From NCBI GenBank assembly GCA_020881915.1, contig JAJFPB010000003.1, positions 5,022,001 to 5,086,000 on the forward strand: a stretch of DNA of 64,000 nucleotides, written 5' to 3'. Below, one piece after another: positions 46,938 through 57,891 of this stretch (its first letter is position 1; each line of letters opens with the position of its first letter). The notes under the pieces were generated by a model. It did no database searches. It was not told the origin of the DNA and saw nothing but the letters and a program-made list of their open reading frames with translations. Made by a program: the position numbers and the translations under genes. The stretch is from Paramyrothecium sp. XJ0827 (Eukaryota > Ascomycota > Sordariomycetes > Hypocreales > Stachybotryaceae).

Positions 46938-48356
46938 ATGCCCCGAGCCCACCCATTCGACATCAACAAGTGTGCGCGGCCCAACATTCTGCAGCTGCGA
47001 CCCTACACCTGCGATAGAGAGTATGAAGAATCCCCTCCCCTCTTCCCATCCCTCCCCTTCCCCTCGCCGTACCGCGTCATGGCAGCCAGTCAGTCAGTTG
47101 ATGGCTAACAAAAGTCCCACAAACAGTGACTACCCTCCCGACGCCCGCGTAACCCTCCTTGACGCCAACGAGAACGCCTTTGGCCCCTGCCTCCCTCTTG
47201 TACTAGCTTCGGCTCCGTCCCCTACCAACTCTCAGCCTCAGCTTCTGCAGTCGCTGAGTCCGGAGCACTGGCAGCTGCACCGCTACCCCGATGCGTATGT
47301 TTGGCATCCCCAGTTGCTCATCACGTTCCGTTCGTAACCGTTCGCAGGCACTCTACAGACTTGAAGCATGCGCTGTGCAATTACCGCAACGCCGAAAGGG
47401 CTCATGTCGAGCAGCCGCTGGAGCCTCACAATGTTTGCCTGGGCGTCGGCTCCGACGAGTCAATCGATGCTATCCTTCGAGCCTTCTGCACTCCGGGCAA
47501 GGATAAAATACTCATCACTCCGCCAACCTATAGCATGTACCAAGTGAGCGCCCAGGTCAATGATGTCCAGGTCGCCCGCGTTGATCTGGATGCCTCGCGA
47601 GGATTCGCACTTCGCCCTCGCGCTATCTGCGATATGCTCTCTCAGGACCCGACAATCAAGGTCGTCTTCATCTGTTCTCCAGGCAACCCGATTGGGAACC
47701 TTATCGATCGTGCCGACATACTCGAAATCCTGAATCATCCGTCCTGGAACGGCGTGGTTGTTCTTGATGAGGCCTATATCGATTTCGTCCCCTCTGGTAC
47801 AAGCTTCGCCCCTGAGGTGAATGAATGGCCTAATCTCATCGTCACGCAGACAATGAGCAAAGCTTTTGGGCTCGCTGGTATTCGGCTTGGTATCACATAT
47901 GCCCAGCCCCAGATCATTGCCCTTCTCAACGGCCTTCGGGGCCCATACAACATGTCTGCACCAACCGTCAATCTTGCGTCTGCTGCTCTTACACCCACCG
48001 GCATTTCTCTTATGAGAGCGAACATTGACAAATTAGTGCAGCAGCGAGATCACATGCGGCGCGAGCTGGCCAAAATTCCTGGGTTTGGTGGCTTCCTCGG
48101 CCAGTCTACGACAAATTTTCTCTTGGTCCAGTTCCTAAGTCGGCCTGCCGCTGAGGGAGGCACTCCCGATAGCGGTGTCGCCACAGCTCTCAAGCATGCG
48201 CTGCGAGCCGAGTCCTCCATTTTGGTACGTGATCGTTGCAAGGAGGTAGGATGCACGGGGGCCGTGAGGATTACGGTAGGGACGGAGAAGGAGGTCGGGG
48301 ATATCCTGAAGCAGATTCGCACGGTGCTTGGGGATATCTATGCCAGACAGAACTAG
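46938..48356 (+). CDS. HIS5: Histidinol-phosphate aminotransferase
   Basis: Exons 46938-47020, 47127-47294 and 47348-48356 give 419 aa. It is a class II PLP aminotransferase: LLDANENAFGP at the start, YSMYQ for substrate contact, CSPGNPIGN, the VVLDEAYIDF aspartate that pairs with the PLP ring nitrogen, and the Schiff-base lysine in QTMSKAFGLAGIRLG (Lys ~255). NPxG, DEAYxDF and SKAFGLAGxRxG together define HisC/His5. It catalyses transfer of an amino group from glutamate to imidazole-acetol phosphate in histidine synthesis, probably in the cytosol. The start at 46938 (context CAAAATGC) gives MPRAHPFDINKCARPNILQL, as expected for the fungal enzyme. Confidence 0.96.
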
Positions 48357-49246
48357 GGTGATGGGAGATGTCTGCTCATGACTGATCCTGATAAGCTTGG
48401 CTCTCGTAGCTTTTATTAAAACATATACCACCCGAAACTAAAAGCATACATCAGCCATGATGAGGGCAATGTATCTGTTTCAACACTACATCACGACTCG
48501 TAGCCTCAGCGAACCAGTGATCAAAAACTCAGATCTCTCGCACACGTCTCTCCATCTTTGATCGGAGTGGTACTCGTTTCTTGGCTAAAGCCATTTGCCC
48601 CATCTTCCTGAGCTAGTTCGTACTTCCGTTTGCCCGCCGTTACATTGGCTTGCGTATACACTGGGAAAGACGTAGCGCCTTCTTGAACTAGTAGCTTGGG
48701 CTTGAAGATGAGGCTGCATTGGTAGCCTGCATCCCGCGGCGCCGCATTGCTTTCGTATTGGCGCGTCCTCTGGGGTTCTTTCGTCTACTAGGTGGCGGCG
48801 CCGAAGTCCCAATGATCCCACACTTCATCGCTATCACCTGTATTGGCTTGCAAGTGACAACACGAAGCCATCCTCCTATTCTTGCCCGAGGCGGCCCGTC
48901 TCATGTAGCATCCATGTATGTGACGCCCAGGCAGACAGTCATTGGGTGAGGCCAACACCCTCTCCCCCTGGTACCCTGCCATGTCCAGATACACCATGTT
49001 CATCAATGCAAGTAGGTCGCTTGGAGAAAGTGGTGTTATCCTGGCACAGCGTGAGGGTTGTATGTCCGCATAAAAGTGCAGCGTGAGGCTCAACTTGGCC
49101 CTCTCAGCCTCATTTGTAACGCATATTTAAATGGCCCCTCTGAGCCCTTTCTTCTAGTCTTGTCCCCCTTTAGCTGATTCTTGACTTCTCAAGAACTCTC
49201 CCTCTTTTCTGATTCACATCACTTTTCGAGACTTTTGAGTTGCACT
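48357..49246. other. Intergenic region
   Basis: HIS5 3' UTR and promoter of the oxygenase gene. No coding pattern with support on either strand. Confidence 0.4.
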
Positions 49247-50452
49247 ATGACGTCGAACGGAATCGTGACCTCCACTCCGCCAAACCAAGGGGACGACGTC
49301 GCGGATTTGACAATCATCAACTATGAGAAGTTGCTCAGAAAAGAACCCGGCGAGGTGGAAAAGCTTCATTCGGCTTGCAAGGACTGGGGTTTCTTCCATC
49401 TCGACCTGCGCAGCAACGCTGCGAATCCTTACCTCTCACGGGTGACTGAGTTGATTTCAGTGGCCAAGACGTATTTTGGCAAGCCCCTGGAGGAGAAGGT
49501 CCAGGACACAAGCGCCGAGCTAGACATATTCAACATTTGCGGGTAGAACTATCTCCTCTTTGTCGCACATGTTCTTGCTGTCATGCTGATGCAATGTTAA
49601 GATATAAACCGATGGGGCCATTGGGTCTAGATGAAGGCAACCGAGAGCATAAGCGGAACGGCTCTGAAAATCTCAGGGTAAGCCTGCACCGTTTGATCTC
49701 ATAGCTTCCCAAATTTCCCCACAGACATTCATAATGGACGGGATACTAACCGAGCTGAGGTCTAGATCCCGGCAGATCTGGTTCTCAAGCCGCCGGGTGC
49801 CAAGGTGGGCCTGCGTTTCCCGAAGGGGATACAACAGCACGAGCAGCTGTTTTCAAGCTTCGTCGAAGAATCACGGGCCATAGCCATGTTGATTCTGGAG
49901 AACCTCTCAGATTATTTGGGTCTGGAAGGGGAAGATCGATTTGAAACTCTTCATAAGCCCACAAAGCCCTCCACTTCGGCCGCCGTGCTGCAGCACTACC
50001 CGCTGGCAGACCTGCCGCCGGACACGAGCGCCGGGCACTTCACCCACACCGACACGGGCAGCATCACGGTGCTCTTCAACACGGACTGGGGCCTCCAGGT
50101 CTTCTCGCCGGTGACGGAGACGTGGGAGTATGTCCAGCCCCGCGACGGGTGCGCCATCATAAACGTCGGCGACTCGCTCAAGTTCATATCCAAGCTGCGC
50201 CTTAAGTCCAGCCTACACCGCGTGGTCCCGTCGCAGGGGCGGTGGCAGTCCGGGTCCCGCTATGCGGCCATCTTCTTTCTGCGGTCCGACAACGACGCTC
50301 GGTTTACCGATACAGAGGGCGTGGAGTGGACGGCCGGGGCGTGGCTGACGCGGAAGTTTGAGAACTACCGCTTTCCGCACATTGAGCAGGAGAAGAATGC
50401 CATCTCCACGGGAAGGAAGGGTTTCAGTGGTGTTATAGATGGAGAGACATGA
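49247..50452 (+). CDS. 2-oxoglutarate/Fe(II)-dependent oxygenase (isopenicillin-N-synthase-like)
   Basis: Exons 49247-49542, 49602-49677 and 49766-50452 give 352 aa. The N-terminal DIOX_N-like part includes LHSACKDWGFFHL. In the jelly-roll domain the iron facial triad is visible: HTD in HFTHTDTGSITVL (His ~218, Asp ~220) and the distal His ~275 in SSLHRVV. The 2-oxoglutarate-binding arginine is ~289 in GSRYAAIFF. All catalytic residues are present. Fungal members act in secondary metabolism, in catabolism of aromatic or plant compounds, or on gibberellin-like substrates; the sequence does not choose. It is convergent with a secreted-protein gene 540 bp downstream. Confidence 0.93.
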
Positions 50453-50992
50453 CAGGTTCGGGAGTTCGTGGGGTGTCTCGCCTACATAGCTTGTTGCGGC
50501 CAGTTCCAAGTAATTCAGCATAGGGGTGAAAGGGGTACAAGCAAGGTGTCGTCCATCGGACTTGGTGAGGGTTAAACGGTGAAGCAAAGCAACAGATGAC
50601 CAGCGAGGTTGACAAGCTATTTACTCTATTAATTTCTCGAGGATCGTGGGCAGCAGCAAGGCAACTGTTCTGTTGTTATTGATGTTGATGATGAACAGAT
50701 CTGTAGGAGATTCGACTGCGCCCGGCAGCTGGCGACCAGCATGTTTTAAACTGGTAGAGCCTTCGATGCTGCAGTTTGACTTAAATTTGCTGACTGTAGA
50801 TGACTCTTGCTGCCGAACTCTGTGTAAGGCGCTGACTTTGACTTTGCTGCTCGTATCGCCACAGCCATAGCAACAATAGCTAGGTTACAAAATCTCCAAA
50901 TCTACCCTTCAATTACGCAGTATTATTTTGCTAGTCATTGAATCTATACAAAGTCTCGCAAGTTATCACTTCTTGAAATGATATTTGCACAT
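50453..50992. other. Intergenic, convergent 3' ends
   Basis: Nothing recognised between the stop codons of the oxygenase gene and the secreted-protein gene. Confidence 0.4.
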
Positions 50993-52186
50993 TCAGTCGC
51001 GAAAACAAGGCCCCAAACCAAACCCAGACGGGCCAGCTTGACTCGTTGATTGCCCGGTTGTAATTCCTCGCGGGCATGTAGGACTCTGGTTGCGTTCGAC
51101 AGGGGTTTGGTTCTCATATAGAGTGCAGCGTGCGCCGGAGTTGTTACCGATGTTCGAGAAGCTATCAGCCAGAACGACGTCTTGTATTAGCTTCGATGAA
51201 GTAGACATGCTTCAAGGGAATGATAGAGAAGTAGATTACCGCCATGGGATGCAAGGATGTCACTTACAAGAAGACTGTGCAGTCTGTGGTACTGTAGCAC
51301 CAAGCGCAGCAGCGGCTTCGGTACTCGTCGGTGAAGGCCGGGTATGTGGCAGTGAATCCTTCCTTTGGCCCTACGGTGCGGGCCGGACCGGCAAATGTGT
51401 AAAGCATGTTGCGGGCGGATAGTTCCCTACACTGCGGCGGGATGGGTACGACGACTGAAGCAGTCTGGGTCGCCACGACGTTCACGGTGGATGTCAGCGT
51501 CGCGGTAGCTGCAGTTGTGGTCACCTCCTCGGTGGCAACAGTGGTTTGGATGCTGACGGTGACAGGGGATATAGTGACAGTGTCGGTCGCGGTCACGGTC
51601 ACAGTCGGGGCCACCGCCGTGACGGTAGCGGCTGCGGCTCCGAGGCAGGAGCAGGCGCTGGAGAATCGAACGGCGCCGGAGCAGGCGCTGGCGTAGGCGG
51701 GAATAACCGACGGGATAGCCGTTGCCTGTCGCTTGGCGACACCGTTGACCGTTTGTGTGATGGTGGTGAAGGTTGTTTGTGTCTGGCTTTGGTATTAGCT
51801 TCGAGAATCCGCCCACAACTGAAATTTCCTCAAGCAACTCCGTGAACATACAAGGAGGTCAGTCACCGTCGCCGTCACGAAGACAAGGCGAGACTCGGTT
51901 ACTGAAATGTACACAGTCGGGGTCACTGTTTCAGTCTGTGTCTCCGTCGCAGTCACAGTCCTGTAAGTCCACGGTTAGCTGTCAGCGACCGGGCTTCCAC
52001 CAAGGTCAACGGCACAACATACGAAGCTTCGGGCGTGACAGTGGTCTGCAGGTACGAATTGCAGTCCTCCAGGCCAGGACGGTTGGTGGCCCGAATCGCT
52101 CGGAGACAATTATCCGCGTTGCAAACGGCAGCCGAAGCCAAGCTAGGCAAGAACACCGCAAGAGCGGCAAGCATTGAAGTCTTCAT
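50993..52186 (-). CDS. Secreted Thr/Val-rich protein with Apple/PAN-like C-terminus (4 exons)
   Basis: Exons 52186-52023, 51960-51852, 51782-51268 and 51161-50993 give 318 aa in phase. A signal peptide (MKTSMLAALAVFLPSLASA) is followed by a CNADNCLRAIRATNRPGLEDC segment, seen at the mature N-terminus of many fungal surface proteins. A middle region of alternating T/V repeats (TVTVTATDTVTISPVTV) is probably O-glycosylated. The C-terminal segment has paired cysteines (RCCAWCYSTTDC ... ARCTLYENQ ... PTC), resembling an Apple/PAN-type fold. It is probably cell-wall or extracellular, perhaps carbohydrate- or protein-binding. The exon 2 donor could also be 12 bases earlier in the gene. No GPI signal seen. 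Confidence 0.75.
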
Positions 52187-53951
52187 CTTGTCTGCTAGCA
52201 CTTTGGCTTTGACTGAGTGTGAGGCTAAATAAGAATGTTATGGAACAGCGCGAGTGCTCTCTTCATATATCTACTCTTTTGAAATTGGCCGCTCCCTCGT
52301 TCAAGTTCTTTCTTCTTCTCCCTGATGACCGACGCAGGTCTTCGTGGCACCATCCATGGCCACTAATCCTATGTAAGATCTGGAGCCGATCTAGAGCTGA
52401 CCGAGGCGCTCTCCAGCCCCTGGACTATTGGCTGTTAGCTCTCAGCTGAGGGCCTGTGCCTGGGGTAGTCTAAGTTAAGTGCCGGCGCTGATGTTTAGTA
52501 TGTGCCCAGAGCGTCGCTTCAGCGCTGTCCCCGAGAGCCATGCATAGTTTAAGAGAGCTAGCTTTGACATTTTGGGCGAATCAGAAGCCTCTACTGAGAC
52601 AAGCTACAGAGCCTAGTTTTTAGATTGGTGGCGGTGACAGGGCCCAGCCAAGCTGGATTTTGGCTTAGAATAGCGCCTCTATCCCTTAAAGGTCAGACTG
52701 TTTGCTGGGGCTGCTGATGCTATGCCCATCAGACCTGGGAACTTGGATGAAGACCCCCTTTGTCTTGTTTCTCGGGTTTGCCGTTTTGACGTGGCTCAGA
52801 CGGGCACAACCAGGGAAAGCGATGCATATGTAGTGACAAAACATCCTTTTCAACTTACACTCAACCAACTCTGGGAAGTCAAGTGCAAGTGTTATAAGGG
52901 CATATTCGAAATACAAAGCCCTTTCATTCAAAGAAGCCTTATCGAATGTCTCAAAGCCTCCCATAAGCGTTGGTGTCTGTGACGAAGTGCGAAATGATCT
53001 TACACTTATCCCATGTATGCCAGAGGCCAACTAATTGGGGACCAGCCGACGTTATTGAACCCGATGCACTACGCCCTGCTGTTTGTACCGTGCTAGCCAT
53101 GCTCGAGGCACCTAGTACAAGTCTGCTGCGCAAGGTTTATCGTATCTCGCCAGAGCATGATGTATGCCGACCCGTCTGCATTCTTTCGGCGCAGGCATCG
53201 AAGCTGTTGTATAGTGGTGTAGTACGACGAAATCCCTAGATTGTGGAGCATCATCATGTACATCTGTCGATCTAGTGGATTTTGAGTTAGACTTTGTTCT
53301 CATAAGCACATGGAGTGTTAAGACATCGAGGCTCCCAAATTGGATCGTGGCGAGGGGGGTGCCTAGTCGAGTCTATGCCAGTTCTCACAGTGAATAATTC
53401 TTATGATTCTTTCGGTGGTCAATTTTATCGACGGTACCGCTATTTACTATGGCGACTGTTATGCGCATTTCCCAGCCAACATCTCATCCTTGATAACAGG
53501 GAGTGAGCTGTCCTCGACCAGCATGCCCCTGGCTGTTACCGTTCAGCATTGGCTTGACATCTGGTAAACGATGAGTTTACGCCAAAGTGACAATTCCAAT
53601 ATCATCGGCTAATTGCGCAACAAAAAGCCTCGACGTAAGCGATTGAGAAAGGCCAGACATTCCATGCATTTCGACCAGATTTCGGCCATTGGTCATCCAA
53701 TGGATGGAGCTCCAAGTGCTGCGGTAATAATAGCTGACGACTGGGTAGACGTTGCGCTTGATATGAATGATACCATGCTCGGGCTTATAACGGCTGATGG
53801 TACGAAGAACCCTCTTTGCTTGGCTGAGAGGCGGAGTTGTGGTTGTCGTCCCAATCACATTGCCGTTTTTGTTATCGCCGTCAGAGGTGATCCAATGTAT
53901 GACACCGAGGTCCCCATCCTCACCATTTTTATATTCGGGAGCATATTCATC
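52187..53951. other. 1.8-kb gene-poor region
   Basis: No supported gene. Open frames on both strands around 52690-53030 and 53577-53966 overlap each other and have no recognised domain. The plus-strand frame running into the next gene from 53613 is judged to be leader. Confidence 0.35.
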
Positions 53952-54578
53952 ATGTCTTCCCCGCACCCAGAGCCGGATGCTAACGCAAGGGCTCGGGGAC
54001 TCCCCGAACTAATACCGAGCAAGATTTTGGAAGTCATCTTATTGCTTTTCTGGATGGTTCCGTGCCTCGTGCTCCTTGCCATTGGTCCCTTCTACGCCTG
54101 GTTCTGGATCCAAGGGATTTCCTCACACTTTGACAAGACACCGTGTGGAAGTATCGGGTTCCTGTTCGCCAAAGTTTCCTTAGACAGATCATCTGTGCGA
54201 AGTCTTTTTGCATTTCTATCTGTACTTTATACGGTACTCATGTTTCTTGGCTTCTTGGCCTTCCTTCCCCGGCGTTTCATGCCTTGGAAGAGGCACAATG
54301 AAAACTCAGCATTACGGTAAAAGCATGCAAAGCCTCGAGACCCAAAGTACATGGAATAACTTCTTCTTATTCATTCGAGATACATACTTCCTGTCATAAA
54401 TAGCATCGACTTTATTTGGTCCATCCTTGGAATCGAGCTTACCATCTACTGGAACTCAATTCGCGACGTATATTCTATAGGTAACACGAGCCAACTTATT
54501 CCGTTTATTATCGGGTTCGTTCCGTTTGTTGGCTTCTTAGTAGCCTGTCTTAAGCGATTCGTAAGTCAGCATCTGTAA
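53952..54578 (+). CDS. Multi-pass membrane protein of an uncharacterised fungal family (2 exons)
   Basis: Exons 53952-54316 and 54404-54578 give 179 aa. It starts MSSPHPEPDANARARG and then has hydrophobic helices at ~23-47 (ILEVILLLFWMVPCLVLLAI), ~85-108 (FAFLSVLYTVLMFLGFLAF), ~125-140 and ~155-172 (LIPFIIGFVPFVGFLVACL). The block CGSIGFLFAKV and the exon 2 motif 'SILGIELTIYWNSI..VYSIG..SQLIPFIIG' recur, as I recall, in uncharacterised membrane proteins of filamentous ascomycetes. Exon 2 joins in phase, and that motif is the main support for the join. A GTAAGT at 54561 could be a donor for a further exon. Function unknown. Confidence 0.65.
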
Positions 54579-55528
54579 CTGAGCTGTATCTCGAAGTATT
54601 TTCTGTTGACATTTTGTGGATCATACCAAGTCATTTAAGACTGGTTCTGAGAGCACCCAACCAACTGATCAAAGGCGAATAAGCTCATAGATTCGTCTTG
54701 CTTCCGTTGTTGTGCTTTTGAATTCGTCTAGGGGTTTTTTATTTTTATTATCCGATATACATCGTCACGTATTCGGATTGAGGCAAACATCCAAGGGTTT
54801 TCAACTCTAGGACAAACTACTCGGTGCCGAGTCTGATTTCCTAGGTGAGGGTCCGACAAGATCTAACAGTGACTAGCCCTTGCTTACCTATACTTTTGTA
54901 TCTCGCTATGCAGGACATCGAGGTGGCCTCTGAATGATATCTCATTCATCAAATCACAAATTCCAAGGCCTAACCGATTGACGTGGTTTCGATTAGCAGC
55001 CGGCTAATAGCGACTCTAATGGTATTGAAGCGACCAAAGACAGTGGCTCAATAAGAAGCTCTTATTGTTATATTTTGTTTTTGATTTCAGGACGATATGT
55101 AATCCTAACTAGGAAGAATCATACTGTGAACAATAGCTGAGGCAATAGCTTTCTCGAGTCCGAGGATTTGCTGTAGAGATGCTGGGCCAGCTGTTTCTCC
55201 TACTATGAGACATCAAGCATTTGTCACGTAGCAATGGCTTAATTACAAAGGTGTTGGTCGTAGCATGTCCCCTGGTCTATTCATCCCTATATCGAACAAT
55301 CGATTTCCATTTGCTTCACCGAAGATAGCCAATGGAAAAGGCAGCTTACCTGGACTCTTTAATGGCAGGCTTGGCGCAGCTGTGGCATCTACCTGCAGTC
55401 AGATCTATTTTTAACTCACAAATATTGGTCTCCTTTCTCAGCTTCTTGTCCCCTTACTCTCTCCTCTTTCAACCTTCCACTTGCCGCGTACTCAACCTAT
55501 TCATTCTCAGCGCACGCGTGCGGAAACC
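54579..55528. other. AT-rich intergenic region
   Basis: No gene seen. AT-rich, with many stops in all frames and no repeat structure that I could define. Confidence 0.4.
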
Positions 55529-56645
55529 ATGTCTTTTGGCTTCTCAGTTGGCGATTTCATCGCAATTGGGCAACTATTGAAGGATATTTACGACAAGTGC
55601 GAAGCCGCATCGTCCCAGTTTTCTGAGCTCGGTCAAATTGTACAAACAACAATAGCGTGTGTCGACAGCGTGCACCATGCCGTCGGTAACATCCTGGGTC
55701 AACTGCCGCAAATCCATCTCAAGAGCCTACGGTCGGCGCTTGAAAGCCTGAGGTCCACGGCACTCTCTCTGGAATCTGAGCTGGATCGCTACAACACGCT
55801 ACGGCCCGGAGGCGGGGCTCAGCTTGTGAAGCTGAAATTTGCGCTATTGGCGGACCCCAAGGAGGCCGAGGCGCGACTTACGGCTCGCATTTCCATGTTG
55901 AATTTGTGCCTTGCCGCTATTATGTGGTTTGTATAACTGTGATCATCCTCGGGAGTCCGTAGCTGACTGGCGAAGTGACTCAATGACAAAGACTCAGATG
56001 ACGGCATATGATGCTTCCGAAATGGTTGCGATCAGCCGTCGCTTGACGCTAAGACGGAGTTCCAGTCGTATAAGCTCACAATCGCCCTCGGAAGCCGCCT
56101 CACAAACAAATCCTAGCCCTACAGCATCGCTGTCAAGATGGCTAACCGCGTCCAGCCCCAAACAGAGCGGGTGGCTCCAATCTTTCAAGCAACCCACCCC
56201 AATCGCGGCCCGTGGATTCTATGATTATAGCGCAACAGCCAATCCGGTCACATATGGCTCTTACCGTCAAAAACTAGACAAGGTTGATTACTTGTGGCAT
56301 ATCTCCGGCGCCAGAATGTCTGGAAAGTTTGTGGATAGTATTGGCAAAGGTGTTGTTGACGGCTTCATCGACATCGACAGCCGCGCGTGCGTGTTCACAA
56401 AGACTTATAGCGAGCCACGGGCTAGTGTAGGCTTGGTTTGGGAATATGTAGGCACCTTCACCGGCTGTGGAGTGGTGGGAGAATGGCATTACCCTGGCGA
56501 TCCTCCAAAGCTAGCTCACCATAGAGGCCGTTTCAGCATGTGGCTTGCCGAGGACGAGAGCTTGGGAGAGACTACACTAGAAAACCAACTCCGGGCGCTA
56601 CAAGAAGGGGGCAAGCTTCCTACGCGGTCCCTTACGTTTAATTAA
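55529..56645 (+). CDS. GFSVGDFI-domain protein with a novel beta-rich C-terminus (no NACHT)
   Basis: Exons 55529-55930 and 55998-56645 give 349 aa. Residues 1-134 open MSFGFSVGDFIAIGQLLKDI and form a helical domain matching the first ~150 residues of the NACHT-ankyrin protein at 41013, including the closing helix (EARLTARISMLNLCLAAI versus LRSRLNSNIGLLNGINILL). After a Ser-rich linker, residues ~210-330 form a compact Gly/Trp-rich region (DYLWHISGARMSGKFVD, GLVWEYVGTFTGCGVVGEWH, RGRFSMWLAEDE) that looks like an all-beta fold and has no name that I know. No P-loop is present. An alternative donor 5 bp earlier, with an AAG acceptor, also keeps phase. It may be an NLR-derived or effector-type protein; the role is inference. 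Confidence 0.7.
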
Positions 56646-57891
56646 TAAGGCGTTGTGATGAAGTCGTTTGAGAACCATCGGAGTTCTGAATCATACCTGC
56701 CTGGTAGAATTAAATAATTGTCAAATCAGACATTGATGAGGCCAACTACCAAACCAGCACCTCTTCGAAATTACTAGGTTAAAAGGCACCTAAAGTAGGT
56801 GGTCAGAAAGACCAGGAGGAGAGCAATGGTTGGGCGTAGATCAAGGGCTCATACGCTAATATCATCCAAGGAAAGGATATCACAGAACTCAGGGATATGG
56901 GAGAGTCTAGGTACATGAGTTACACCGTTGAATATAACCTGATTCGATTCTAGAGGCCCGTAATGCTTTCGATACCTCGAGGTGCTCTCCTCTTCCATTA
57001 TGCTGCGTTACCGGATGAAGAGTGTGGTGGAGGTGACGCCTAGAGTTATGCTCAGGCCCCTGTGTTTTAGCGCGCTTGGAGCCTCTGACTGCCCCACTAG
57101 CTAAGGTACTTTAGTGATCATCTACGGTCTTAGGGAACTGACAGCCTTGGTTTAAAATATCCGTCGCAGAAGTCTTTTGCTACAGAATGATCTCAAGCAG
57201 AAAGATGTAGCAGAGCTCAACAGCGCAGCAAAGCCTGCGATAGGAATTTCAATCTTCAAAGATTCTCAGTACTAGCAGCCTTAACAGACTCTTGGTAAAT
57301 TGCTTATTTATCAATCTTCAAGTAAGCAGTCGTCTGTCTTTCCATGGTCCAACCACAGGGTCTTGCGCAACTACCGCAACGGATCGCCGAGCGGAGGCGG
57401 AAGTGAGCGGATACCATCCGCCACAACTCTGCTGTCTAGGAGCTTCATAAGCCGTGCTTCAGACAGCAGCGGCTCGCCTTTGATATTTTGTTTCCTCTGG
57501 TTCGTAATGCAAGTCGAGAAAAAAAATATTGGCACCGAGTCCGGCATCTCTGGATGGATCGTCTCCTACATGCTGCGGGTCCGCCAGGCATCTCCGCACA
57601 TTTGCCGGACTATGCTCGCCCGGCTTCTGTGGAGTTGACTTCTCGGTGAGAGCTCAGGTCTTCGCATGTTGGGCATGTTCCTGAGCTTCGAATCTTGGAG
57701 CAAGAAGAAATCGTCTGCCTATTTCAACATTGGCCAACTTGTGAAACTAAGCATTTCGTACAGTTCGCTGATATTAAATCCAGAGGAAATTAAGATATGC
57801 TACATTTACTGGGTCTCCAATAGTTTACGACCCCGTTCGTCCTCAGCAACTGGAGATTCTTGGCCCCGAGCCTCATTAATTGCATTGACGT
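56646..57891. other. Gene-poor region
   Basis: No supported gene between the beta-rich-domain gene (plus) and the membrane protein gene (minus). The short frame at 57300-57638 has no recognisable content. Confidence 0.4.

Noticed and set aside
46574..47108. Long plus-strand frames before and over the first exon of the HIS5 homologue
   Set aside because: They read through a CA repeat and a pyrimidine tract and consist of Ser/Pro/Leu/Phe low complexity. The true coding exon at 46938 is in another frame.
38886..50452. Biosynthetic gene cluster containing the P450 and the Fe(II) oxygenase
   Set aside because: They are 9 kb apart with a STAND gene, TDA3 and HIS5 between them. No PKS, NRPS, terpene synthase or pathway regulator is present.
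52686..53030. Overlapping plus and minus frames of 86-114 codons
   Set aside because: Neither strand has a recognised domain or plausible splice partner. Coding on either strand cannot be supported.
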